64,000 nucleotides of DNA from Bogoriella caseilytica (GTDB lineage Bacteria; Actinomycetota; Actinomycetes; Actinomycetales; Actinomycetaceae): assembly GCF_003752405.1 (NCBI RefSeq), contig NZ_RKHK01000001.1, forward strand, positions 1,798,001 to 1,862,000, given 5' to 3'. Positions 25,404 to 35,205 of the stretch are shown here, piece after piece. The notes under the pieces were generated by a model, which was given only the letters and a program-made list of their open reading frames with translations, had not been told where the DNA came from and made no database searches. The translations under genes were made by a program, and so were the position numbers. Numbering within the stretch: position 1 is the stretch's first letter; the number at the start of each line of letters is the position of its first letter.

Positions 25404-28400
25404 ATGAAACTGTCAGCAGAGCCGGCGGCACCGCCGGCGCGCCGAAGAGCAGCGAGGCCCTTAGCGGCCGCCGCCGCTCTCGGATTGACCGCAGGCCTTT
25501 CTTTCGCCGGCGCCGTGCCGGCCCTGGCCGATTATCCGGAAGGGCCCAGCGAGTCCCGCGCTGAACTTGTCGACCTGGAGGCCCTTGGTCTTGAGGTGCT
25601 CGAAGCGAATCGCACGGCCGCCGGTTTTCCGGAGGATCCAGGCCCGAACTTCGCCCCAGTGGACCTTGAGGTGCTGGGGGGCGTGGCGAATGTCGTGATC
25701 GGTGGAGTGACTCTTCCGCTGCTGAGTGACGGCACGGCTCCTGGCCTGTTGAACCTGGGCCAAGCGGGAGCGCTGAACGGCTACGCGGCCTCCGAGCATC
25801 CCGCCACCTCCACCGCTGCCTCCGGCGCGGTCGGAGATGGCGGCGCGATCGACCTCGACCTGGTGGACGGCGACCCGGCCGATACCGACTTTGCGCGGGT
25901 GGACCTCACCGAGTTGCTCCCGCAGCTCGGGCTCGACGGACTCGACTATGCCGCTGACGAGCTCAGCCTGGGACTGGGTGCTTTGGCATCGAGTGCCACC
26001 CAGACAGCCCCGGTGGCACCGGTGGCGGCCGAGAGTGACTACGTGGTTGCCGGCGCCGAGCTCCGCATCTCCAGCCCCGCTGTCGGGGACGTGACCGCCC
26101 TGGTGGACGATGCAGTCGACACCGCAGAGGGCACGGTCAATGAGTTGCTCGGACCTGAGGGGCCGATCCAGGAGGTGCTCGATGGGCTGAGTTTCGATCC
26201 GGTGACCGTGATCGGACTACTTACGATTGACCTGGGCACGCCGACGCTCAATGCGAGTGTCGACCTCGATGGTGTGACCACTGGCTTGTTGGAGGAGCCG
26301 CTCGTTGATGAGACCGGCCTGGTCACCATCGATCTGAACACCGGGGAGATTCTGGTCGATCTCGCCCAGTTGCACGGCGGTGACCTGAACAACCTGCCTG
26401 CGAACACCTCGCTGCTGACCTCCGCCGAGCTGACGCAGATCAGCGACACAGTGGCGCTGCTCCTCGGCGACATCGTCGACATCGTGACGGACGCGGTCAA
26501 CGAAGCGTTGCTGACAACGGAGGTGACCATCACCTTCGATCCGGAACTGGACGGTATCGGTGGCCTGGTGAGTGGGGACCTCGATGTCGAAATATCCGGG
26601 AGCCTGGGCGACTTTGCCGGGCTGACTGACGACGACCCTGTCGTGGACATCGATGGGAACGTGTCGGTTCTCGTCACCACTATTCCCCTGGGTGAGATCA
26701 CCAGCGTCCTGACGCCGTTGGTCTCCTCGGTCCTTCCCGCGGTCCTCGGACCGGTCGCCACTGTGGTCACCGAGGCCGGGGGCATCGTCACCGATCTGGT
26801 CGGCGGAGTCGTGGGAGAGACCCTGAGCGCCCTTGACCCGCTCTTCGACGCCTTGCCGGGCCTGGTGGGCATCACGATCAACGCCCAGCCCACAGAGCCG
26901 CCGGTCAACGGCGTGGGTGATCTCGGAGCGGACTCCTTCACGGTACGGGCACTATCTGTGGATGTTCTCCCCGGCGTCAGCGGCGTTGACCTGAACTTGG
27001 CGAGCTCCAGTGTGCGGGTGAGTCAGCTTGAGCCTGGCCTGGTCGTCACACCGGAGGTCGTCGAGATCGGCGACGAGCTCACCGCTGATGGCTCCGGATA
27101 TCTGCCGGGCTCGACGGTGACGGTGACCTACACCGACAGCGAGGATGAAGACGTCGAGGTGACTCCCGGCGTACCTGTTGACGAGGACGGCGAGTTCACG
27201 GACACCATCACGGTGCCGGAAGGTACCGCACTCGGAACGCTGACGGTCGTCGCCACCGATGACGAAGAGCCGCTGTTGACCGCCTCAGGCACGACGACGG
27301 TCACTGAGGACGGCGGCGAACCGACTGAGCCGACCGAGCCCACGGAACCGACTGAGCCGACTGAGCCGACCGAGCCCACGGAACCGACTGAGCCCACGGA
27401 GCCGACCGAGCCCACGGAACCGACTGAGCCGACCGAGCCGACTGAGCCGACTGAGCCCACGGAGCCGACCGAGCCCACGGAACCGACTGAGCCGACCGAG
27501 CCGACTGAGCCGACTGAGCCCACGGAGCCGACCGAGCCGACCGAGCCGACTGAGCCCACGGAGCCGACCGAGCCGACGGAGCCGACGGAGCCCACGGAAC
27601 CGACGGAGCCGACCGAGCCCACGGAGCCGACTGAGCCGACGGAACCGACGGAACCGACGGAGCCGACGGAGCCGACCGAGCCGACCGAGCCGACGGAGCC
27701 GACCGAGCCCACGGAACCGACGGAACCGACTGAGCCGACCGAGCCCACTGAGCCCACGGAACCGACCGAGCCGACGGAGCCGACGGAGCCCACGGAGCCG
27801 ACGGAACCGACGGAGCCGACGGAGCCGACGGAGCCCACGGAACCGACCGAGCCGACGGAGCCCACGGAACCGACCGAGCCGACGGAGCCGACGGAGCCCA
27901 CGGAACCGACGGAACCGACCGAGCCCACGGAGCCGACGGAGCCCACGGAACCGACCGAGCCGACTGAGCCGACGGAACCGACCGAGCCGACGGAGCCGAC
28001 GGAGCCCACGGAACCGACGGAACCGACCGAGCCCACGGAACCGACGGAACCGACGGAACCGACGGAACCGACCGAGCCGACGGAACCGACGGAACCGACG
28101 GAACCGACGGAGCCGACCGAGCCCACGGAGCCGACTGAGCCGACGGAACCGACGGAACCGACGGAGCCGACGGAGCCCACGGAACCGACGGAACCGACGG
28201 AGCCCACGGAACCGACGGAACCCACGGAGCCCACGGAACCGGCTATCGAGGCGACGCCTGAGGAGGTCGAGGAGGGCGACACCATCACCGTGGACGGTGA
28301 GGGGTACGAGCCCAACGAGACCGTGACGGTGGTCTACACCGATAGCGATGGCGACGTGATCGCGGTGAACGAGGCCGAGACCGACGGCGACGGCAACTTC

Positions 28401-28973
28401 CAGGACACGCTCATCGTCCCGGTGGGTACGCCGTTGGGTCCGCTGACCATAGTCGCCACGGGCGAGAACGGTGAGGCCGAAGACACCGTGCAGGTTGTCG
28501 CCGGCCCCGCCGAGCTCGGTATCGACATCGAGCATCCGGTGATCCAGCGTCTTGAGACGCAGGTCGGCTACGGATGGGGATACGAGCCCGGCACCGAGGT
28601 GCATGGACGCATGAACTCCTCGCCTGAGCTCGACCTGGGGACCGAGGTGGCTGACGAGGATGGAATGGTCGTCTTCGCCTGGCAGATCCCAGCCGATGCG
28701 GAGTTGGATATCCATACCTTCTCGCTGAGTGCTGAGGACTACGCGGATCAGTCGATCCAGTTCCGAGTGATCTCGGAGACGACTGACCCGACCGATCCGC
28801 CGCCCGCGCCTGCGCCTCCGGGTGCCGGACCGGGGCCCTCGCCTGGGCCGAGCATTCCGCCCACTGGTGTGGCGGGTGTGACGGGGCTCGCGATCGCCGC
28901 CGGTATCGTCCTACTCCTCGGAGTCGGCGCGGTGGTGGCCGTCAATCGCCGCCGTTCGATCAGCGAGGTCTAG
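25404..28973 (+). CDS. Large cell-wall-anchored surface protein with Glu-Pro-Thr repeats (choice-of-anchor G type)
   Basis: This 1189-residue exported protein has a basic signal peptide (residues 1-41, ending VPALA), then a region of about 480 residues with repeated VDLxxL and DLxLG motifs that resembles the choice-of-anchor G family. An Ig-like beta domain (VVTPEVVEIGDELTADGSGY, about 550-635) precedes an uninterrupted (EPT)102-EP stretch at about 639-946. A second copy of the Ig-like domain follows (ATPEEVEEGDTITVDGEGY), then a further beta domain. The C-terminus is a Pro-rich linker, an LPXTG-like IPPTG, a hydrophobic helix and a basic tail (NRRRSISEV), consistent with sortase anchoring. 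No sortase is nearby. Confidence 0.85.
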   Translation: MKLSAEPAAPPARRRAARPLAAAAALGLTAGLSFAGAVPALADYPEGPSESRAELVDLEALGLEVLEANRTAAGFPEDPGPNFAPVDLEVLGGVANVVIGGVTLPLLSDGTAPGLLNLGQAGALNGYAASEHPATSTAASGAVGDGGAIDLDLVDGDPADTDFARVDLTELLPQLGLDGLDYAADELSLGLGALASSATQTAPVAPVAAESDYVVAGAELRISSPAVGDVTALVDDAVDTAEGTVNELLGPEGPIQEVLDGLSFDPVTVIGLLTIDLGTPTLNASVDLDGVTTGLLEEPLVDETGLVTIDLNTGEILVDLAQLHGGDLNNLPANTSLLTSAELTQISDTVALLLGDIVDIVTDAVNEALLTTEVTITFDPELDGIGGLVSGDLDVEISGSLGDFAGLTDDDPVVDIDGNVSVLVTTIPLGEITSVLTPLVSSVLPAVLGPVATVVTEAGGIVTDLVGGVVGETLSALDPLFDALPGLVGITINAQPTEPPVNGVGDLGADSFTVRALSVDVLPGVSGVDLNLASSSVRVSQLEPGLVVTPEVVEIGDELTADGSGYLPGSTVTVTYTDSEDEDVEVTPGVPVDEDGEFTDTITVPEGTALGTLTVVATDDEEPLLTASGTTTVTEDGGEPTEPTEPTEPTEPTEPTEPTEPTEPTEPTEPTEPTEPTEPTEPTEPTEPTEPTEPTEPTEPTEPTEPTEPTEPTEPTEPTEPTEPTEPTEPTEPTEPTEPTEPTEPTEPTEPTEPTEPTEPTEPTEPTEPTEPTEPTEPTEPTEPTEPTEPTEPTEPTEPTEPTEPTEPTEPTEPTEPTEPTEPTEPTEPTEPTEPTEPTEPTEPTEPTEPTEPTEPTEPTEPTEPTEPTEPTEPTEPTEPTEPTEPTEPTEPTEPTEPTEPTEPTEPTEPTEPTEPTEPTEPTEPTEPTEPTEPTEPTEPTEPTEPAIEATPEEVEEGDTITVDGEGYEPNETVTVVYTDSDGDVIAVNEAETDGDGNFQDTLIVPVGTPLGPLTIVATGENGEAEDTVQVVAGPAELGIDIEHPVIQRLETQVGYGWGYEPGTEVHGRMNSSPELDLGTEVADEDGMVVFAWQIPADAELDIHTFSLSAEDYADQSIQFRVISETTDPTDPPPAPAPPGAGPGPSPGPSIPPTGVAGVTGLAIAAGIVLLLGVGAVVAVNRRRSISEV
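27318..28241 (+). repeat. 924-bp coding tandem repeat of 9-bp Glu-Pro-Thr units
   Basis: The array is 308 codons: 102 perfect Glu-Pro-Thr triplets plus a final Glu-Pro. The protein repeat is invariant while synonymous codons vary (GAG/GAA, CCG/CCC, ACT/ACC/ACG) in longer blocks, indicating growth by unequal exchange of multi-unit segments. The period of nine keeps several other frames open, giving false long reading frames on both strands. Confidence 0.97.
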
Positions 28974-28988
28974 TAGGCCGGTCTACCC

Positions 28989-29033
28989 ACGCAGTGGCCG
29001 CATACGCCTTCGGGCGTATGTCGGCCACTGCGT
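28989..29033. terminator. TTCG-tetraloop terminator after the surface-protein gene
   Basis: A 20-bp stem (ACGCAGTGGCCGCATACGCC, 28989-29008, with 29013-29033) has one bulged T at 29021 and a UUCG loop, which is unusually stable. It starts 16 bases after the TAG of the surface-protein gene. Confidence 0.85.
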
Positions 29034-29060
29034 GCGTACGCGATCAAGAGAAGGAAGAAT

Positions 29061-29915
29061 GTGAGCGCGAACCGCGGTGGTCCACGGAGCAGAGCCGTAT
29101 CTCCGCGCGAGGGTGTGCCCGGCCAGCACTCTCACGCGACCGATTCGCCCCATACGGCGATGCGCCGGGTGCCTGGGTGGGCTCGTCTCCTGGTCTGGCC
29201 GCTCGTGGCGGCCGTGCTCGCGCACACCTTCATCATCGCCACGTGGGTGGGCCCTGCGACGCCGATCCGCCAAGGCATAGGAGCCGAATCGCTGCGCAGC
29301 TACGTGGTGCCCGTCTTCGAACAGAACTGGCGACTCTTCGCTCCGGACATTCGCCGTCGGGAACACTCGCTGGAGATCCGCGTGAACCTCATCGACGAGC
29401 ACGGGGACGCGGAACTCACCGAGTGGGTGGACCTCGTGGGTCTCGAGAACCAGATGATCCGCCACAATCCGTTCCCACCCAGGATGTATCTCGCAGCGCG
29501 ACGCGTGGCCAATCGGATCAATGCCGCCAGTGGCGCCATGAGCGCCGAGCAGCTGGAACAAGCCCAGGCGAACTACATCTCGAACCCCGTGTCCGGCCTG
29601 GGCCCGGCACTGCTGAACGCCGGGGGCGATGCCCCTGCCGGGCAGCACACGGTGGAGGCGTACCTGACCTTCGACGAGGCAGCCACGATCCTGGCGTCGT
29701 CCTTTGCTGCGAACGTCTGGGACGGCGAGGTCGCCCATGTCCAGTACCGGATTGCGACGCGGGCGATTCCGCCCTTCGATGACCGGCATGGACAGCGCAT
29801 CGAGGACGTCGAACCCACCTACCGCACCTTCGGGTGGCGCCCCGCACACGAGGTGGACGAAGACCTCGAGAATCTGTTCGCGCCCTATGTTCGCTACGAA
29901 CGGGAGCAGTCGTGA
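29061..29915 (+). CDS. DUF5819 family protein
   Basis: The 284-residue product has a Ser/Arg-rich N-terminus, one membrane helix (LLVWPLVAAVLAHTFIIATWV, about 43-63) and an extracytoplasmic domain with QNWRLFAPDIRRREHSLEIR, which matches DUF5819. Members are typically encoded directly before an HTTM protein, as here, and have no known activity. GTG 29061 has GAAGGAAG upstream. The stop overlaps the next start (GTGA). Confidence 0.8.
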   Translation: MSANRGGPRSRAVSPREGVPGQHSHATDSPHTAMRRVPGWARLLVWPLVAAVLAHTFIIATWVGPATPIRQGIGAESLRSYVVPVFEQNWRLFAPDIRRREHSLEIRVNLIDEHGDAELTEWVDLVGLENQMIRHNPFPPRMYLAARRVANRINAASGAMSAEQLEQAQANYISNPVSGLGPALLNAGGDAPAGQHTVEAYLTFDEAATILASSFAANVWDGEVAHVQYRIATRAIPPFDDRHGQRIEDVEPTYRTFGWRPAHEVDEDLENLFAPYVRYEREQS

Positions 29916-30991
29916 GCACGGTCGGCGCGCGGGCGTGGGTGCGGAGCCACCGCGAGTGGGTAGAGCAGTGGTTCTTCCTCCGTAAGAACGCTGAACGGGG
30001 TCTGGCAGCAAGCCGGATCCTCATCGGCTCAGCAATGCTGGGCATCCTGCTGTCGAACTTCACCGTGCGGCATGCGCTCTGGGGCCCGGCCTCGACGTGG
30101 ATCGAGCCCTTCCGTGACGACACCAACTTCGGGAGACTGCCCGAGCTCTTCGGAGACTCCCAGGCCTGGACTTTCACCCTGAAGTACCTGCTCCTGATGG
30201 CCATCGCGGTCGCCGTCATCGTCGGCTGGCGCACCAGGATGAACACCTTGCTCCTGGTCATCGGAGTGACCGCGCTTGTCGAGCGCAACACCCTGGTGGG
30301 CGATGCCGGCGACAACATCGCCCGCATCGGCCTGCTGCTCATGGTCTTTATGAGCACCGCCGAGTACTGGTCAATCGATGCCCGGCGCAGACGGCGCGCC
30401 GGAGCGCAGGCACCGCCGTCCTTGTCGCGGCGGCTGCTTCTCGGGCTGCCGGTCCTCCCCGGCTGGCTGACCAACGCGGTGCACAACCTGGCACTGATGG
30501 CGTTGGCGCTGCAGGTCTTCATCCTCTATACCGCCTCAGCGCTCTTCAAGGTCCAGGGGGAGATCTGGCAGACGGGTACTGCGCTGTACTATCCGCTGGC
30601 CTCCGCGGAGTTCTCCGTCTTCCCTACGCTGAACAGCCTCATGGCGAGCAATGCGGTCATCCTGACCGCAGCGACGTACTTCGCGGTCTACGTCCAGCTT
30701 TTCTTCGCCGTCGGCCTGCTCCATCCGCTCACGCGGCGGCTTGCCCTCGTCGGTGTGATCGCGATGCATATCGGGATTGCGATTCTGATGGGCCTGCCAT
30801 GGTTCTCGCTCTCGATGATCGCCTTCGACGCGATCTTCGTGACCACGGCGACCTTCGTGGCTCTCGAGGCTCTGCTCCGGCGGCGCTTCGGTCCGGCACT
30901 GGCCCGGTGGCGTACCCGGATGCCTGAGGCGTGGCGTGGGGCGCCCGAAGAGGTGCCCGCCGAGCCAGTGGCCGCTCAGCCGGCGCGATGA
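29912..30991 (+). CDS. HTTM-domain membrane protein
   Basis: The 359-residue integral membrane protein resembles HTTM proteins, the membrane domain of vitamin K-dependent gamma-carboxylase. Recognisable blocks are LAASRILIGSAMLGILL near the start, the loop GPASTWIEP, FMSTAEYWSID, and the long C-terminal helices (YVQLFFAVGLLHPLTRRLALVGVIAMHIGIAILMGLPWFS). It lacks the soluble carboxylase C-terminal domain. The start is GTG 29912, overlapping the DUF5819 stop, so the two proteins are probably made in equal amounts and act together. Confidence 0.85.
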   Translation: MSTVGARAWVRSHREWVEQWFFLRKNAERGLAASRILIGSAMLGILLSNFTVRHALWGPASTWIEPFRDDTNFGRLPELFGDSQAWTFTLKYLLLMAIAVAVIVGWRTRMNTLLLVIGVTALVERNTLVGDAGDNIARIGLLLMVFMSTAEYWSIDARRRRRAGAQAPPSLSRRLLLGLPVLPGWLTNAVHNLALMALALQVFILYTASALFKVQGEIWQTGTALYYPLASAEFSVFPTLNSLMASNAVILTAATYFAVYVQLFFAVGLLHPLTRRLALVGVIAMHIGIAILMGLPWFSLSMIAFDAIFVTTATFVALEALLRRRFGPALARWRTRMPEAWRGAPEEVPAEPVAAQPAR

Positions 30992-31088
30992 CCTCCGTGG
31001 CGCTCTCGTGGGCCAGCCCGCTCAGCGGGTGGGGGCCTGGCGCCGGCGTTAGTGTGAAGCGGACCCGCCCAGCCCCGACGAGGAGCTT

Positions 31089-32594
31089 ATGAGCCACTCC
31101 CAGCCTCGCGAGACGACCGACGTGGTCGTGATCGGATCCGGCCCTGGCGGCCTGGCCGCCGCGGTGAGCATGGCCCGCGCCGGTCTCGAGGTGGTGCTCT
31201 ATGAAGCCGAGCACACGCTCGGTGGTGGTTCGCGCACCCTTGATCTCGGCCTTGCGGCGGGTGTGCGCCACGACGTGTGCTCCGCGGTGCACCCCATGGC
31301 CCTGGCCAGTCCCTTCTTCCGCGAGTTCGACCTCGAAGCCCGCGGAGTCGAGTTCGCCGTGCCCGAGCTCGCCTACGCTCAGCCTCTGGATGGGCCCGAG
31401 GCAGCCCTGGCCTGGCACAGTCTTGAACGGACCGCCGATGGCCTCGGCCGGGATGGCCCGGCCTGGCAGCGCATGATGGGCCCGCTGGTGGAGAACGCCG
31501 AGGCAGTGGTGGCCCTCGCCCTGGGAGATCATCGGGGCTTGCCCCGGGAGGCACGCAGCATCTCCGGCCTCCACGCCGCGGCCATGATGGGCGCCTCCGT
31601 GCTCCTGCAAGGCACGCGGGCCTGGAACTACCCGCTCGCCACCGAGCAGGCGCGAGCGCTGCTCACCGGAGTTGCCGCCCATACCGTGGCGACACTGCCG
31701 GCGCTCGCGGCCAGCGGCACCGCCATGTTGCTCGGCTCCCTGGGCCACTCGGTGGGCTGGGCCCTTCCGCGCGGCGGGAGTCAGGCCATCGCCGATGCGA
31801 TGATCGCCGACCTGCGCGCGCACGGCGGCAGGATCCACGCCGGGGAGCGAGTGGCCAGCTGGCGGCAGCTGCCTCGTGCCCGCAGTTACCTCCTCGACGT
31901 CGCACCGGAGGTTGCCGAGAGCATCTGGAGTGACCGGTTGCCAGGGGCCACGCGGCGGGCCTATCGGCGCTTCACGCGCGGCGATGCCGCCGCCAAGGTC
32001 GACTACGTTCTCTCCGGGCCCGTGCCCTGGCGCGACGAACGGGTCGGGGGAGCTGCCACGGCGCACATCGGCGGAACCCGGGAGGACATGGCCCGGGCCG
32101 AGGCGCAGGTCTCGGCCGGCCGGATGCCCGAGCGGCCCGTGGTGCTGCTCTCCGATCCCGCGGTCGGTGATCCCGGGCGAATCAGCGCGGGGAAGCGCCC
32201 GCTGTGGACCTACGCCCATGTTCCCCACGGCTACGACGGGGACGTCACAGAGACCGTCACCGCCCAGATCGAACGCTTCGCGCCCGGCTTCCGCGACGTC
32301 GTCGTCACCTCGCGCTGCACACCTGCCTCACGGCTCGATAAGCACAATGCGAACTACCTCGGCGGGGACTTCGCTGCCGGTGCCGTCACCGTGCCCCGCC
32401 TGGCCACGGGTCCGCGGTGGGCGTGGAATCCCTACGCCACCGGGATCCCGGGCGTCTACCTCTGCTCGCAGTCGGTGCCCCCTGGCCCTGGAGTGCACGG
32501 CATGACCGGCTATTTCGCCGCACGTCACGCCCTGCGCGAACGCTTCGGCCTCGCGGACGTCCCGCCGCTGGCGCCGTCCCGCTCCCTCAACTGA
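31089..32594 (+). CDS. Phytoene-desaturase-like NAD(P)/FAD-dependent oxidoreductase
   Basis: The 501-residue flavoprotein opens with a Rossmann dinucleotide motif VVVIGSGPGGLAAAVSMARAG and the second Gly-rich motif GGGSRT. The central part has WALPRGGSQAIADAMIADLRAHG, typical of CrtI-like desaturases and their actinobacterial relatives, and the C-terminus has GVYLCSQSVPPGPGVHGMTGYFAA, the FAD-closing motif. No other carotenoid genes (crtB, crtE) are nearby, so the substrate is open. ATG 31089 has GAGGAGC upstream. Confidence 0.85.
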   Translation: MSHSQPRETTDVVVIGSGPGGLAAAVSMARAGLEVVLYEAEHTLGGGSRTLDLGLAAGVRHDVCSAVHPMALASPFFREFDLEARGVEFAVPELAYAQPLDGPEAALAWHSLERTADGLGRDGPAWQRMMGPLVENAEAVVALALGDHRGLPREARSISGLHAAAMMGASVLLQGTRAWNYPLATEQARALLTGVAAHTVATLPALAASGTAMLLGSLGHSVGWALPRGGSQAIADAMIADLRAHGGRIHAGERVASWRQLPRARSYLLDVAPEVAESIWSDRLPGATRRAYRRFTRGDAAAKVDYVLSGPVPWRDERVGGAATAHIGGTREDMARAEAQVSAGRMPERPVVLLSDPAVGDPGRISAGKRPLWTYAHVPHGYDGDVTETVTAQIERFAPGFRDVVVTSRCTPASRLDKHNANYLGGDFAAGAVTVPRLATGPRWAWNPYATGIPGVYLCSQSVPPGPGVHGMTGYFAARHALRERFGLADVPPLAPSRSLN

Positions 32595-32689
32595 GGCGAG
32601 AGGTGGGAACTGCTCAGCCACCGTGGTGAGTGGCCAGCGGCGCGGGAGCGAATACCGTCCGGAGTGCCCTCGGCCGGCCGCCGCCCGTG

Positions 32690-32716
32690 CTTGCACTCTC
32701 GGGCAGAGAGTGCCAA
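32690..32716. promoter_or_regulatory. CIRCE operator 1 (HrcA site)
   Basis: CTTGCACTC-N9-GAGTGCCAA matches the CIRCE consensus TTAGCACTC-N9-GAGTGCTAA with two or three differences. It overlaps a likely -35 (TTGCAC, 32691-32696) and extends towards CAATAT (32714-32719) at 17-bp spacing, so bound HrcA would block RNA polymerase. Confidence 0.88.
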
Positions 32717-32723
32717 TATCGAG

Positions 32724-34497
<1,774 letters not shown>

Positions 34498-34600
34498 CGA
34501 TTGCGAAGTCGAGCGTAGGCCTGAGGTACGAAGGCCTGCCGAGACGGAGCTGAGGAAGAGGCCCCATGAACAGGGGCTTCCGACGAAGCCCTGGGAGCTT

Positions 34601-34632
34601 GCTCGGGCCGGGCGGCGACGCCCGGCCCGAGC
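34601..34632 (+). terminator. 14-bp perfect hairpin after groL
   Basis: GCTCGGGCCGGGCG (34601-34614) pairs with 34619-34632 around a GCGA tetraloop of the GNRA class. It lies 104 bases after the groL stop and upstream of a second, U-tract-bearing terminator. Confidence 0.75.
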
Positions 34633-34644
34633 GCACCTGAGAAG

Positions 34645-34683
34645 AGGGAGGTACCCGCTGCGGAGGGCAGCGGGTACCTCCCT
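34645..34683. terminator. 17-bp terminator after groL
   Basis: AGGGAGGTACCCGCTGC (34645-34661) pairs perfectly with 34667-34683 around GGAGG, followed by TTCTGTG. It lies between groL and the convergent WXG100 gene and can serve both. Confidence 0.85.
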
Positions 34684-34725
34684 TTCTGTGTGCCCACGGC
34701 GGGTACAGGCACTCGGGCCCCAGGC

Positions 34726-35016
34726 TCAGGTGCCGAACATCGAGCGTGCTGCAGTCTCAGTCTCCTCGTACATCCGCGCGGCGTTGTCGAGCGCGTGGCT
34801 GATCTGCTCCAGAGAGGTGTCCACGGTGGCCTGCGTGGCCTGCCATTGGGCAGCACAGGCGTCGAAGGTCTGCGAGGCCGTACCCCGCCAGCTCGCCTGC
34901 AGGGCGGTCAGATGCCCCATCATGGCGGCAACCTCTCCGCGGATGGCCGTGGCCGTGGCCCGGGTGCGGTCTGCGGCGATCAGGATCTCGCCGCTGTCTA
35001 CGGTGAACTGCGTCAT
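34726..35016 (-). CDS. WXG100-family (ESAT-6-like) protein
   Basis: The 96-residue helical protein starts at ATG 35016 with GAGGAGC upstream. It has the helical-hairpin pattern of WXG100 proteins, with the turn ASWRGTASQTF (WRG in place of WXG) near residue 43. Such proteins are exported as dimers by ESX/type VII systems, and the C-terminal helix has YEETE, near the YxxxD/E export signal. No other type VII gene is present, so this copy is an orphan in the window. Confidence 0.85.
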   Translation of the reverse strand: MTQFTVDSGEILIAADRTRATATAIRGEVAAMMGHLTALQASWRGTASQTFDACAAQWQATQATVDTSLEQISHALDNAARMYEETETAARSMFGT

Positions 35017-35192
35017 CGGTGGTGCTCCTCGTCTGCGTCGGTGGGTGCTCCCGCCGTGGTTGGCGAGTACTGCGCACGCTAGGGACGGCTCACCTCGAAT
35101 GGATGCCACCGGCCGGCCGGATGTGGACGGTTCCGCGCGTCAGGGAGGAGCTGTGCATGAGTCGCCGGTAAGCCATGGCCGCCGTTGCGCGG

Positions 35193-35205
35193 TAACATGC
35201 GCGGA
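35193..35205 (+). promoter_or_regulatory. -10 box of the FAR/HAD operon, leaderless start
   Basis: TAACAT (35193-35198) lies 7 nt before the ATG at 35206. This favours 35206 as the start over upstream in-frame candidates. Confidence 0.5.

Noticed and set aside
25115-25564. Possible 149-codon gene in the leader of the surface-protein gene
   Set aside because: It overlaps the signal-peptide region out of frame, has atypical composition and no ribosome site; the region is better explained as regulatory.
27318-28241. CRISPR array or non-coding satellite
   Set aside because: Units are 9 bp with no spacers, in frame with a continuous protein, and no cas genes are present.
27128-28715. Very long antisense reading frames rich in Gly-Ser-Val or Arg-Phe-Leu across the repeat array
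   Set aside because: They are mirror images of the 9-bp Glu-Pro-Thr repeat, which keeps several frames stop-free. They lack start signals and recognisable domains, and the sense frame has a signal peptide and anchor.
31089-32594. Carotenoid biosynthesis cluster
   Set aside because: Only the phytoene-desaturase-like gene is present; crtE, crtB and cyclase genes are absent from the flanks.
34726-35016. Type VII secretion locus around the WXG100 gene
   Set aside because: No EccC-type ATPase, EccB/D/E or toxin gene is nearby; the WXG100 gene stands alone between groEL and the lipid operon.
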